A stretch of DNA of 42,950 bases, taken from NCBI GenBank assembly GCA_014762625.1, contig JABURQ010000033.1:1-42950 (forward strand), given 5' to 3'. The position numbers and the translations under genes were made by a program. The DNA is from Planctomycetaceae bacterium. GTDB lineage: Bacteria > Planctomycetota > Planctomycetia > Planctomycetales > Planctomycetaceae. Positions 17,534-25,898 of the stretch are shown one piece after another. Position 1 is the first letter of the stretch. Every line of letters begins with the position of its first letter. The notes under the pieces were generated by a model, which was not told the origin of the DNA, made no database searches, and saw only the letters and a program-made list of their open reading frames with translations.

Positions 17534-18757
17534 TCAAGATTCCTGTCCGTACGGCCCGGACCGGGTGTCTCGGGACGGATTCAATCCGGTTCCCGGCTGG
17601 AGACCCTGGACGCCGAATTTCTTCACAATTTTGTCCCGGACGGAATCGAGCTGCCTGTCCCGTTTTAGTTCGGAGTTACCGAACAGCAATGTTTGATGTG
17701 TCTTCCCCCGATGCAAATGGGTCACTCCCATTCCCAGCAGACGAACCGTGAGAGGACGATCGGGAAGACGCGTTTCAAAGAGTCCTCTGACAGCTTCCCA
17801 GAGCTCGCGTGTGAGGTCCGTCGGTACCGGCAGGCTCACTGAGCGGGTGTAAGTTTGAAAGTTCTCGTAACGAATTTTGAGTTGCACTGTTCCGGCTTTG
17901 GCGGCCTGTCGTCTCAATCGGCGCGCGACCTGATCGGTCAGTTGTTGTAAGACGGCACGCAAAATCTCGCGATCGGAAATGTCCTCCGCGAACGTGGTTT
18001 CATGCGAAATGGAAACCGCCTCGTGGTCGGGGATGACTGCCCGCTTGTCCTCTCCGAGACAAAGTCGAAAGAGATGGCGTCCCATCTTTTCTCCAAAGGT
18101 GGACGTCAGCGTGTCGATAGGAAATCGTTTGAGATCGCCGATCGTCTCGACTCCAAATGCCTGCAATCGCGATTCTGACTGTTTTCCGACGCCCCATAAA
18201 CGACGGATCGGGAGCGGATCGAGAAACTCGGCGATCCGGTCTGGAGGAACAATGGTGAAACCGTCCGGCTTGTCGTGGTCACTGGCAATTTTCGCGAGGA
18301 ATTTGTTGGGGGCGATTCCCACCGAAGCGACGAGTTGAAGCTCTTCAAAAATTCGTTGCTTGATGGAACGTCCGATTTCAATCGCCGAACCGTGGAGTTT
18401 TTCGGTGCCTGTGACATCGAGGAAGGCTTCATCCAGCGAAAGCGGTTCGACCAACGGCGTGAACGTCCCCAGAATGTCCCTGACCTGCTGACCGATTTCT
18501 GCATAGAAGGCGATTCGCGGTTTCACGAAAATTGCCTGCGGGCAAAGACGATAAGCTCTCGAAGCGGGCATCGCGGAATAAACTCCGAACTCCCGCGCTT
18601 CGTAACTCGCCGCCGCCACGACTCCTCGTCCCTGGGGTGATCCGCCGACCACGACGGGACAGTTTCTCAATTCGGGACGTTCGCGCTGCTCGATGGACGC
18701 ATAGAACGCATCCATATCAACGTGCAGAATTGAGCGTTCCAACGCGGGTGAAGACAT
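17534..18757 (-). CDS. dinB: DNA polymerase IV (Y family)
   Basis: This is an error-prone translesion polymerase of 407 residues. Catalytic motifs are VDMDAFYASIEQ near the N-terminus and SLDEAFLDVTGTEKL with the Asp-Glu pair. SVGIAPNKFLAKIASD and the helix-hairpin-helix WGVGKQSESRLQAFGVETIGDL follow. The C-terminal little-finger domain includes TVQLKIRYENFQTYTRS. A typical QxxLF clamp-binding tail is not obvious; the protein ends in a polar extension of about 30 residues. I choose the ATG at 18757; the longer frame starts at a TTG (18778). It lies 89 bases after the anti-sigma fusion gene on the same strand and could be read from that transcript. I see no LexA box. Confidence 0.95.
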   Translation of the reverse strand: MSSPALERSILHVDMDAFYASIEQRERPELRNCPVVVGGSPQGRGVVAAASYEAREFGVYSAMPASRAYRLCPQAIFVKPRIAFYAEIGQQVRDILGTFTPLVEPLSLDEAFLDVTGTEKLHGSAIEIGRSIKQRIFEELQLVASVGIAPNKFLAKIASDHDKPDGFTIVPPDRIAEFLDPLPIRRLWGVGKQSESRLQAFGVETIGDLKRFPIDTLTSTFGEKMGRHLFRLCLGEDKRAVIPDHEAVSISHETTFAEDISDREILRAVLQQLTDQVARRLRRQAAKAGTVQLKIRYENFQTYTRSVSLPVPTDLTRELWEAVRGLFETRLPDRPLTVRLLGMGVTHLHRGKTHQTLLFGNSELKRDRQLDSVRDKIVKKFGVQGLQPGTGLNPSRDTRSGPYGQES

Positions 18758-18846
18758 CGAGAGCAGATCCAGAATCAATGAACGGAGAGAACTCTCTCGA
18801 TTCTATGGTCCGGACACTGCCTGAAGAAAGGGGTTGAAGAACCCGA

Positions 18847-20997
18847 TCAGTGAACCAGCACAAATTCGCTGGAATTCAGATACGCCCAGAAGACATCCTG
18901 GAGGGATTGAGTGTAAGCATTCTTCTGGTTGCGGCTGTTGGCAACGTTTTGAGCCACCATCTTGCGGATGAGCGACATTTCCCGGTCGGTCGGATACCGC
19001 GTGAGGGCCGACAAAGCCAACTGCTCAACTTTCCGTTCATCATTGATTTTGGAGTTCATCAGTTTGCCGAAGAACGTCGGTGACTTCGCGCTGATCGCTT
19101 CTTCGATCATCTCGCCGTTCATCAGCATCAACGCCTGAGCGATCGTTCCCGAGAAGTGCGTATCCTCGTTATTCTCTTCGGTTTCATAGGCGTGGATGAA
19201 TTGTTGCAGCCATTGGCTCCGTTGATGTTCAATCTCTTCCCAGGAACCGTTCTGGGCTCCCAGAACGCCGGTCGCGACCAGGAGCGAGTTATAAACCTGC
19301 TCGGCGGACATGCTTTTGACGTAAACGCGGCTGAAGAGTGGAAGTTCTCCCAGCTCTGGATTATCGATCTGGTTCTGTTCGGTCAGGCGGCTCGTTCGTC
19401 CGTACGCGTCGGAAAGACAAATCCAGCGCATCAGTCGTTTCTGGTCGTAACCCGAGGCGACGAATTCCCTCGCCAGACGATCCAGCAGTTCGGGATGCGA
19501 CGGAGGATTGTGCGGTCCCATATCATCGACGGGATTGGTAAAGCCGAATCCGAAGAAGTGTTTCCAAGTTCGATTGACGAACGCTTCGGCGATTTGCGGT
19601 TTCTCTCCAGCAGCGAGCAGTCTGGCCAGTTCCTGCCGGCGATTGGTCCCCGCACTCTCATCGACTTTGACGCCGTTGTAGATTGGGTAGGCGGGTTGAA
19701 CCCGTCCTTGTCTGTTTTCAAAAAAGGTCGGGCCTTCCGCGTCTCGTTTCGTGACCAGAGAGACGGTTTGCAGCATGTTGCCTGTGGAAGGATCTCGCCG
19801 GCGCTTGACCACCTTTTCGGTCTGCTTGAAGAAACTGTTCAGTTCCCAGAACTGATTCTGCTTCGAGTCGTTGAACGGGTGGTCGTGACACTGAGTGCAT
19901 TGCACGTTCGTGCCCAGAAACAGCCGCGAGGCGATTGCCGTCGCGGGGACCGCTTGATTGTTGACGTGAGCCAAGAGAAAGCCGCTGGCTTGATTATCCT
20001 GGACGGAACCTTCGGCGGCGATGACGGCGGCCACCATCTCATCCCACGGTCGATTGTCACGGAAACTGTCCCGCAGGTATTTCGTCAGTGCGGTTCGATA
20101 TTCATCGCGGTCGGGATTTCTCCCGACCATTAAATTGGCCCAGATGGTCGACCAGTTGGTAATGAATTCCGGTCGTTGTAACAGCGTATCGACAACTTTC
20201 TCTCGTTTTCGCGGATCGTTGCTGGCGAGAAATTCGGCCGCCTCATCCGCCGTCGGAATCTGACCGATCAGATCCAGATGCACGCGCCGCAACCACTCCG
20301 AATCCTCGGCGACCGGAGAAGGTGTGATACTGTTCGCGACCCAGTTACTGTGTAATTCATCGTTGACATAAGCGAGGATCGTGGGATCGGACGAGCCTGC
20401 CGCGGGAATCTCTTGCAGTTCCTTCTCGGCAGGATTCGAGTTCGCGTTTTGAAGGGGCTTCTGTGAGGGCGTCAGATCGGCGGTGTCATCAACGGCGACG
20501 ATCGCCTGGATTTTGGCAGGCTGGCGTTCGGCGGCGGGTGTCTCGGCTTGGTTTTCAGCCAAAGTTTCCCGATCAGCGGAAAGCTCGGGAGACATATTGG
20601 CGGTCACTTCATCTGAGGAAGACGATGAAGGATCCGCAGAGAGAAAGACTCCCACAATGATCGCCAGTGCCGAGACAAGACCTGCGATCCAGGCGGAACG
20701 CAGAATGCGCGAAGGCTTCAGGCCGGCTGGAGCAGGGGACGTGGTGGGGATCGTAGCGGCGGGAATCGTGCATGCGGAACTTGTTTGAGAGAGTTCCGCA
20801 TCGGTTTCCGAACCGACCGCCGTATCCCAGTACAACATACCGTGCAACAGCATATATTCCCGGTACAGTTTGCGAGCTTTCTCGCTGTCGGTCAGCAATT
20901 CTTCCAGACGGACGACTTGCTCGGCGGACAGACGATCTTCGCAAGCCGCTTCCATCATCTTCAGCAGTTCGGTTTGTCCGGAATGTGTCGTACTCAT
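18847..20997 (-). CDS. Anti-sigma-like domain fused to PSCyt2 (DUF1549) and PSD1 (DUF1553)
   Basis: This 716-residue membrane protein has three parts. Residues 1-60 resemble the N-terminal anti-sigma region of planctomycete FecR-like proteins (LSAEQVVRLEELLTDSEKAR, LYREYMLLHGML). A TM helix (about 104-121) and a Ser/Ala/Pro-rich linker follow. The periplasmic part has a PSCyt2 domain from about 205 (NWVANSITPSPVAEDSEWLR) with a CTQCH heme-c-like motif at about 367-371. A PSD1 domain then spans about 450-700 (NRTWKHFFGFGFTNPVDDMG, HNPPSHPELL). Its ATG overlaps the sigma factor stop by one base (TGATG), so they are translationally coupled. I infer that it holds the sigma factor and senses something through the periplasmic domain. 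The enzymatic role of these domains is not established. Confidence 0.88.
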   Translation of the reverse strand: MSTTHSGQTELLKMMEAACEDRLSAEQVVRLEELLTDSEKARKLYREYMLLHGMLYWDTAVGSETDAELSQTSSACTIPAATIPTTSPAPAGLKPSRILRSAWIAGLVSALAIIVGVFLSADPSSSSSDEVTANMSPELSADRETLAENQAETPAAERQPAKIQAIVAVDDTADLTPSQKPLQNANSNPAEKELQEIPAAGSSDPTILAYVNDELHSNWVANSITPSPVAEDSEWLRRVHLDLIGQIPTADEAAEFLASNDPRKREKVVDTLLQRPEFITNWSTIWANLMVGRNPDRDEYRTALTKYLRDSFRDNRPWDEMVAAVIAAEGSVQDNQASGFLLAHVNNQAVPATAIASRLFLGTNVQCTQCHDHPFNDSKQNQFWELNSFFKQTEKVVKRRRDPSTGNMLQTVSLVTKRDAEGPTFFENRQGRVQPAYPIYNGVKVDESAGTNRRQELARLLAAGEKPQIAEAFVNRTWKHFFGFGFTNPVDDMGPHNPPSHPELLDRLAREFVASGYDQKRLMRWICLSDAYGRTSRLTEQNQIDNPELGELPLFSRVYVKSMSAEQVYNSLLVATGVLGAQNGSWEEIEHQRSQWLQQFIHAYETEENNEDTHFSGTIAQALMLMNGEMIEEAISAKSPTFFGKLMNSKINDERKVEQLALSALTRYPTDREMSLIRKMVAQNVANSRNQKNAYTQSLQDVFWAYLNSSEFVLVH

Positions 20998-21563
20998 CAA
21001 CTCGATTCCACAGCCGCGACTTCGCGACGAATACAGTCCATCAATGCCCGACGAATTCGCCCGAGAGATTGATAGACGGAATTAATGGGACGACCGACAA
21101 CTTCGGCGGCCCCTTTTCCCGATTGTCCTGGAGCATAGCGGATTTGCACCAGTTCCAGGTCCTCGGGGTTCAACTTCTGTAAACAATGATTTAACGCTTC
21201 TCGTCGCAGTTCCCACTCGGTCGATTCTTCGAGTGATTCCTCAGCGATCTGCTGCATCAGGTCGTCGCTGAAGTAATGCTTGTCGCGACGATGTCGGTCG
21301 AGCCATTTCAAAACTTCGTAGCGGGCGATTTGACAGGCCCAGGCTTTGAAGTTTGTCCCCGGCTCGAATTGTTCGAATTTATTCCAGATTACCAGGTTGG
21401 TTTCCTGCAGAATTTCTTCCGCCTCGACCGGATTGGAAATCTGGGAGAGTATAAACAGGAAGACTGGGCGTTGGTGGCGGGTAAATTCCTTGATGAACTC
21501 AGCATCGGGAATGGTCGCCGACGATTGACCGGATTGAGTTTGCTGATTCTCGCTATCGTTCAC
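20997..21563 (-). CDS. ECF-type RNA polymerase sigma factor
   Basis: This is a 188-residue sigma-70 factor of the ECF group, of the type found widely in Rhodopirellula and relatives. Region 2 is FIKEFTRHQRPVFLFILSQI..EAEEILQETNLVIW and FKAWACQIARYEVLKWLDRHRR. Region 4 is CLQKLNPEDLELVQIRYAPG with a helix-turn-helix, KGAAEVVGRPINSVYQSLGRIRRALMDCI. I place the start at the GTG at 21563 because the open frame upstream reads through the terminator and has no family resemblance. It starts 37 bases after that terminator. The next gene is its probable membrane anti-sigma partner and overlaps by one base. Target promoters are unknown; a GTG start and weak ribosome site may keep levels low. Confidence 0.92.
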   Translation of the reverse strand: MNDSENQQTQSGQSSATIPDAEFIKEFTRHQRPVFLFILSQISNPVEAEEILQETNLVIWNKFEQFEPGTNFKAWACQIARYEVLKWLDRHRRDKHYFSDDLMQQIAEESLEESTEWELRREALNHCLQKLNPEDLELVQIRYAPGQSGKGAAEVVGRPINSVYQSLGRIRRALMDCIRREVAAVESS

Positions 21564-21600
21564 GGGCAACGAACTCTTTTGCCTGTTTGGGAACTGTGAC

Positions 21601-21632
21601 AAAAAACGGGGGGCGATTGAAACCGCCCCCCG
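21601..21632 (-). terminator. Strong rho-independent terminator after the DUF1501 gene
   Basis: On the minus strand CGGGGGGCG (21632-21624) pairs perfectly with CGCCCCCCG (21615-21607) over an 8-nt loop and is followed by six T (21606-21601). It ends the DUF1549/1553-DUF1501 unit. It also lies just upstream of the sigma factor start. Confidence 0.9.
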
Positions 21633-21661
21633 GAATTTATTCAGTTGACGTCGGTCGTAGA

Positions 21662-22960
21662 TTAGCCGATCAGTTCGGCAATCGGGGGCTGACCGTTGGC
21701 AATCTTCATCGGACGCCCACGTTTTGAGGTGTGGACGGTGTCCAGCGGTATGCCGAGAGCGTGAGCCACTGTGGCCCAAATGTTACCCGGCACGTAGCTT
21801 TGACTTTCGATGCCGATTCCGTCTTTGTCGGTAGCACCGATGGCTTGGCCACCTTTGAGGCCACCACCACCAATGACGGACGACCAACTGGCGGCCCAGT
21901 GGTCACGACCGACGTTCTGGTTGATACGCGGAGTCCGACCGAATTCACCCATCCAGACGATGACGGTGTGTTCGAGCAGACCGCGTTGCTTCAGATCGGC
22001 GACCAGGGCGCTCATTGCCTGGTCGAGTTGAGGCAGACGTTGATCGCGAAGCGTGTTGAAGACGTCGTTGTGGAGGTCCCAGCCCCCCATGTCGACTTCG
22101 ACAAACGGGACACCGGATTCCACTAAACGACGAGCCAGCAGACAGCCTTCGCCGAATCGATTCGCGCCCATGCCCATCCCACCGGCACCACCGGTGACAC
22201 CGTACATTTGCTTGATCTGATCCGGTTCCTGGCTGACTTCGAACGCTTGCATCTGTTCGGAAGTCATCAGGTTGACGGCTTTCTGGTACACTTCCTGGTG
22301 AGCTTTCGGGAAGTCGCCGCGATCCGAGTTGATGAAGTTCGACTCGATTTCGCCGAGCATCGCCAGACGCTGTCCGAGGCGACCGGTTTCATTGCTGCGA
22401 CCGGCGTTGCGGATTTGTCCGTTGCTTTGTACCACGAACGGGGCGTGCCCCATGCCGAGGTAGCCCGGTCCCATGCTGTTTCCGCTGACGGAGACAAAGC
22501 TCGGGATTTCGAGATCCTTACGGGTGTCGGCCAACTCGTAACTGACCACCGATCCGAAGGTCGGGTGGATCACAGTCGGGTTGGGGACGTATGAGGTGTG
22601 CATGAAGTAGCGGCCACGACCGTGGTCCGCTTCACGCGTGCTCATCGAACGAACGATGGAAAGTTCGTCCATCACGTTTGCAGTTCTCGGCATGTGTTCC
22701 GAAATCTGCATATCCCCTTTGGTCGAGATCGGCTGGAATTCACCGCCATTTTTCGACCCCGGTTTCAGGTCCCAGATATCGATTGTGGGAGGACCACCAC
22801 TCATCCAGAGCAGGATACAGGCTTTTTGATTCTTGCGAACCGTTTGAGCGTTGGCCTTCACGTGGTCAATGAACTGCATGGCGGGCAGAATCGTTGCCCC
22901 GGCAGCCATGTGACGCATGAAGTGCCGACGGTTCATGCCATCGGGAACAGGAAGATTCAT
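21662..22960 (-). CDS. DUF1501 protein, Tat-exported
   Basis: This 432-residue protein is of the DUF1501 family, which has an alkaline phosphatase/sulfatase-like fold and in planctomycetes nearly always accompanies DUF1549/DUF1553 genes. It has a twin-arginine signal, [19 protein letters not shown], from residue 9, so it is folded before export. Motifs include [20 protein letters not shown] near the N-terminus, [36 protein letters not shown] and [15 protein letters not shown]. It ends in the usual DUF1501 block around GHALGIP (here [11 protein letters not shown]). GGAG lies 8 bases before the ATG at 22960. It follows its DUF1549/1553 partner by 74 bases on the same strand and is closed by a strong terminator. 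Function is unproven; a periplasmic hydrolase partner is likely. Confidence 0.95.
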   Translation of the reverse strand: MNLPVPDGMNRRHFMRHMAAGATILPAMQFIDHVKANAQTVRKNQKACILLWMSGGPPTIDIWDLKPGSKNGGEFQPISTKGDMQISEHMPRTANVMDELSIVRSMSTREADHGRGRYFMHTSYVPNPTVIHPTFGSVVSYELADTRKDLEIPSFVSVSGNSMGPGYLGMGHAPFVVQSNGQIRNAGRSNETGRLGQRLAMLGEIESNFINSDRGDFPKAHQEVYQKAVNLMTSEQMQAFEVSQEPDQIKQMYGVTGGAGGMGMGANRFGEGCLLARRLVESGVPFVEVDMGGWDLHNDVFNTLRDQRLPQLDQAMSALVADLKQRGLLEHTVIVWMGEFGRTPRINQNVGRDHWAASWSSVIGGGGLKGGQAIGATDKDGIGIESQSYVPGNIWATVAHALGIPLDTVHTSKRGRPMKIANGQPPIAELIG

Positions 22961-23034
22961 GGTAAGTCTCCGAAGTAAAAAGGGTTGATTTCAGTGATCC
23001 GCGAGCGGAGCTTGCGGAGGTATTTCAAAAGTGA

Positions 23035-24717
23035 TTAGTGATTGACGATAAACTCGTTCGAGTTCAACAACGCCCATAACAGATCCTGATAAGCATAGGC
23101 TTTGTTGGGACCTGAGGAACGAAAGAGTTTCGAGATCGAGGATAATTCGCGACCGTTGGGGTAGCGAGACAAAGTCGCGAGATAAATTTCTTTCACTTTG
23201 GCAACATCGTCTCCCGGCGAAGCGATCGTTTCGGACAGAAAACTGCCTCGCTCCAGACTGGTCGCTCGGGTGACCAGTTCGCCATTCATCATCATCAATG
23301 CTTGAGGGATGCTGCCGTTGAACGACGTGCTGGAATCGTTTTCATCGTCCCCAAACAGGGTGATGAATTCTCCCAACCAACGCTGACGTTGTTGTTCGGC
23401 GGCTTCGAAATTGCGGGAGTTAGTTTTGTGGGCGTTGGTGGCGATGATCAGCGAATCGTAAAGCTGTTCCACTTCCAACGCTTTGACGTACATATGGCTG
23501 AAGAGGGGAATCTCTCCGGCTGCCGGATTATCGATTTCATTCTCTTTGTTGAACTGACTGGTCAGGTTGTACGCCTCTGTGTTCGCGATCCAGCGGATCA
23601 ACTGTTTAACGTCGTAGCCGCTTTCCACGAAGGAACTCGTCAACAGTTCCATCACTTCCGGATGCGACGGGGGATTATGAGGACCCATATCGTCAACAGG
23701 TTTGGTGAAGCCGTATCCGAAGAAGTGTCCCCACATGCGATTCACCATCGCGGCGGCCACCATTCGGTCTTCGTCCTTCTGCAGCAGTTCCCCGAATTCC
23801 TGACGTCGATCGACGTGAGGTGCCGGGTTGATTTTATGGCTGTTGAAGACGGGGTAAGCCGGGCGAACTTCGCCGTTACGTCGTTCGTAGAAGACTTCCT
23901 GCGAATCCACATTTCGCCAAGTCACTTCGACAAAGTCGACGACCATGCGTCCTGAGTCTTCATCGTATTTACGTTGAATGTCTTTGCCGGTCTGGCGGAA
24001 AATACTGTTGTACGACCAGAATTGGTCCTGCTTCCAGTCATTGAAGGGATGGTCGTGACACTGGGTGCATTGCACCTGGATGCCGAGGAACAGGCGTGTG
24101 AAGTCGGCAGTCAGTTGAACGCCTTCATCCGGCATTTCCATCTGAGCCAGGATAAAGTTGACCGCTCCGTTTTCTTCAAAGTTTCCTTCCGCGGTGACGA
24201 TATCTTTGACGACTTCGTTCCAGGGGCGGTTGCGGGCGAAGACTTCGCGGTAAAATTTGTCCATCCCGAGACGACTCACTTCATCCCGGTCTCCCCGGGT
24301 GCGGAAACCGCGACCGATACTGTGGTTGGTCCAGATCGTCGTCCAGTTACGGACATAGTCAGGATTGTCGAGTAGTTGATCGATCATTTTCGACCGTTTA
24401 GCGGGATCCTTGGACTTGATGAACTCCCGGGCGACTTCGACCGGGGGAATGTGTCCGACGACGTCGAGGTAAACGCGACGCAACCATTCGCCATCGGAAG
24501 CAACTTCCGACGGTTTGATAAGATTGTCGTTCCAGGATCGACGAATCAGTTGATCGATTTCCTTGATCAGAACTTCGTTCGATCCGGTCGAGAATTCGGG
24601 TTCGTCAGCAGCCCGAGCCGTGGTGGCCAGACTTCCTGACAGCATCAGGATCACGCCGCAGAGGACGACCCCTTGGCTGAGAATTCGGGACATGGGAAAT
24701 TTTGCGGGCTTCATCAT
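23035..24717 (-). CDS. PSCyt2 (DUF1549) / PSD1 (DUF1553) exported protein
   Basis: This 560-residue protein has an N-terminal signal peptide (cleavage about residue 37, ARA-AD) and no anti-sigma region. The PSCyt2 domain starts at about 45 (LIRRSWNDNLIKPSEVASDG). It carries CTQCH at about 217-221, the heme-c-like motif of the family. PSD1 follows from about 320 (VNRMWGHFFGYGFTKPVDDM, HNPPSHPEVMELL) to LLNSNEFIVNH, the standard ending. It is paralogous along its whole length to the periplasmic part of the sigma-linked fusion. It heads a two-gene unit with the DUF1501 gene. AAGG lies about 8 bases upstream of the ATG at 24717. The family is a planctomycete hallmark; a role in redox-linked or carbohydrate breakdown has been suggested but is not shown here. 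Confidence 0.93.
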   Translation of the reverse strand: MMKPAKFPMSRILSQGVVLCGVILMLSGSLATTARAADEPEFSTGSNEVLIKEIDQLIRRSWNDNLIKPSEVASDGEWLRRVYLDVVGHIPPVEVAREFIKSKDPAKRSKMIDQLLDNPDYVRNWTTIWTNHSIGRGFRTRGDRDEVSRLGMDKFYREVFARNRPWNEVVKDIVTAEGNFEENGAVNFILAQMEMPDEGVQLTADFTRLFLGIQVQCTQCHDHPFNDWKQDQFWSYNSIFRQTGKDIQRKYDEDSGRMVVDFVEVTWRNVDSQEVFYERRNGEVRPAYPVFNSHKINPAPHVDRRQEFGELLQKDEDRMVAAAMVNRMWGHFFGYGFTKPVDDMGPHNPPSHPEVMELLTSSFVESGYDVKQLIRWIANTEAYNLTSQFNKENEIDNPAAGEIPLFSHMYVKALEVEQLYDSLIIATNAHKTNSRNFEAAEQQRQRWLGEFITLFGDDENDSSTSFNGSIPQALMMMNGELVTRATSLERGSFLSETIASPGDDVAKVKEIYLATLSRYPNGRELSSISKLFRSSGPNKAYAYQDLLWALLNSNEFIVNH

Positions 24718-25009
24718 GGATTACCTTGTTGATTCTGGGTTCGCAGATGACTGAAGATACAGTGACCTTATGGTCGGTGACGGACCCGCTCAATCAATGG
24801 GCCAACGTCCCTAAACCTTGTCTGCTATAAGATTACCAGATCCTGAGGGGGGATCCTTCGATACATTTCGGGAAAAAATCCTTACATTTATGATATCACA
24901 TAACATATAACTATCAAAGAGTTTATGATAAATATCAGAATTGGGTGCGACTTGCTGTAATTCATTTACTAAGCCTGAAAAACGACATAAGCCCATATAT
25001 AATAGAAAG
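24718..25009. other. AT-rich divergent intergenic region with TGATA dyads
   Basis: This stretch separates the DUF1549/1553 gene (-) from the SDR gene (+). It is visibly richer in A and T than its neighbours. The 9-mer TTTATGATA occurs at 24887-24895 and 24922-24930, 35 bp apart. Each copy is part of a dyad: TGATATCA at 24891-24898 and TGATA-aa-TATCA at 24926-24937. A 70-codon minus-strand frame here has no family and is not called. Confidence 0.45.
24975..25003 (+). promoter_or_regulatory. Sigma-70 promoter of the SDR gene, leaderless arrangement
   Basis: A perfect TATAAT at 24998-25003 is preceded at 17 bp by CTGAAA (24975-24980, four of six matches to TTGACA). The ATG at 25010 begins six bases after the -10 box, where transcription would start. 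This predicts a transcript that begins at or next to the start codon. Confidence 0.6.
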
Positions 25010-25810
25010 ATGTGGAAATTCATGGACGTTTATGATTTCACAGACCAAACAGTAGTCATTACCGGAGGAGAATCCGGGATTGGACGGGCATCCGCCCGAT
25101 TGTTTGCGAATTCGGGAGCCAACGTCTTCGTGAACGATTTGGAAGAGCATCGCGAAAACGACGAAGAATTCGCCCGATTGAACATTCAGAGATCGACTGG
25201 CGATGTACGGCTTGAATCGACTCTCAGTCAACTCGTCAAGAACGCCGTCGAACAAACGGGACGACTCGATGCCTTTGTTAACAACGCGGGTGTGGGGATG
25301 GTTAAGCCGGTGACGGAGATCACGGAAGCCGATTGGGATTTCTGTATGGGGGTCAATCTGAAAGGGGCTTTCTTCGGCTGTAAACACGCGATCGCGGAAA
25401 TGCTGAAAGGAGAAGGGGGCACGATTGTTAATGTCGCCAGTAACGCCGGACTTTTACCCCGAGCACACGATCCACTCTACTCGACGAGCAAACAGGCCGT
25501 CGTGGGGATGACACGAAGTCTGGCCTTATGTCATGCCAAGGACCGAATCCGGATTAATGCGGTCTGTCCCGGCCCCGTGGGAGATACGGGAATGATGAAC
25601 GCCGACATTGAGAATGCCGACGATCCCGACCAGTTCATCCACAATGTGATTCACGCCAGCCCCGGAGCGGCGGCGTGGGGACGAATGATTTCTCCCGAGG
25701 AAATTGCGGAATCGATTGCCTGGTTGTGCAGCGAAGCGGCGGTCATGGTGACGGGAACGATGCTGGCCATCGACGGTGGGAAATCGCTGGGAGTCCCTCC
25801 CAAGTCGTAA
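25010..25810 (+). CDS. Short-chain dehydrogenase/reductase (SDR)
   Basis: This is a 266-residue NAD(P)-dependent classical SDR. The cofactor glycine motif is TGGESGIG (about 18-25), followed by NNAG (91-94). The catalytic tetrad members are N near 116 (VNLKGAF), S144 (NVASNAG), Y157 and K161 (YSTSK). INAVCPGPV and IDGGKSLG near the end are typical. An Asp after the second strand (VNDLEEH) suggests NAD rather than NADP preference. The ATG at 25010 fits the promoter as a leaderless start; the ATG at 25022 is the alternative. It stands alone between divergent and convergent neighbours and is followed by a bidirectional hairpin. The substrate cannot be deduced. Confidence 0.93.
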   Translation: MWKFMDVYDFTDQTVVITGGESGIGRASARLFANSGANVFVNDLEEHRENDEEFARLNIQRSTGDVRLESTLSQLVKNAVEQTGRLDAFVNNAGVGMVKPVTEITEADWDFCMGVNLKGAFFGCKHAIAEMLKGEGGTIVNVASNAGLLPRAHDPLYSTSKQAVVGMTRSLALCHAKDRIRINAVCPGPVGDTGMMNADIENADDPDQFIHNVIHASPGAAAWGRMISPEEIAESIAWLCSEAAVMVTGTMLAIDGGKSLGVPPKS

Positions 25811-25836
25811 GCTGCTTTCTCGACACGGGTGCAAGA

Positions 25837-25873
25837 AAAAAGCCGACAGAGCTCCACCTCATCGTCGGCTTTC
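25837..25873. terminator. Bidirectional terminator between SDR and lipoprotein genes
   Basis: GCCGAC (25842-25847) pairs with GTCGGC (25864-25869). There is a possible inner GAG/CTC stem. The plus strand continues with TTTCC, and the minus strand with a run of six or more T. It should serve the minus-strand gene well and the plus-strand SDR gene weakly. Confidence 0.7.
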
Positions 25874-25898
25874 CATTCAGGACAGGATGTCTACCGTC

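Noticed and set aside
19156-20133. 325-codon plus-strand frame (also 3638-4564, 1007-1903 minus, 41114-42067 minus, 42141-42842 minus)
   Set aside because: These are antisense shadows of well-supported genes with no family motifs.
24811-25023. 70-codon minus-strand frame
   Set aside because: It lies in an AT-rich promoter region and covers the SDR promoter; no family and no ribosome site.
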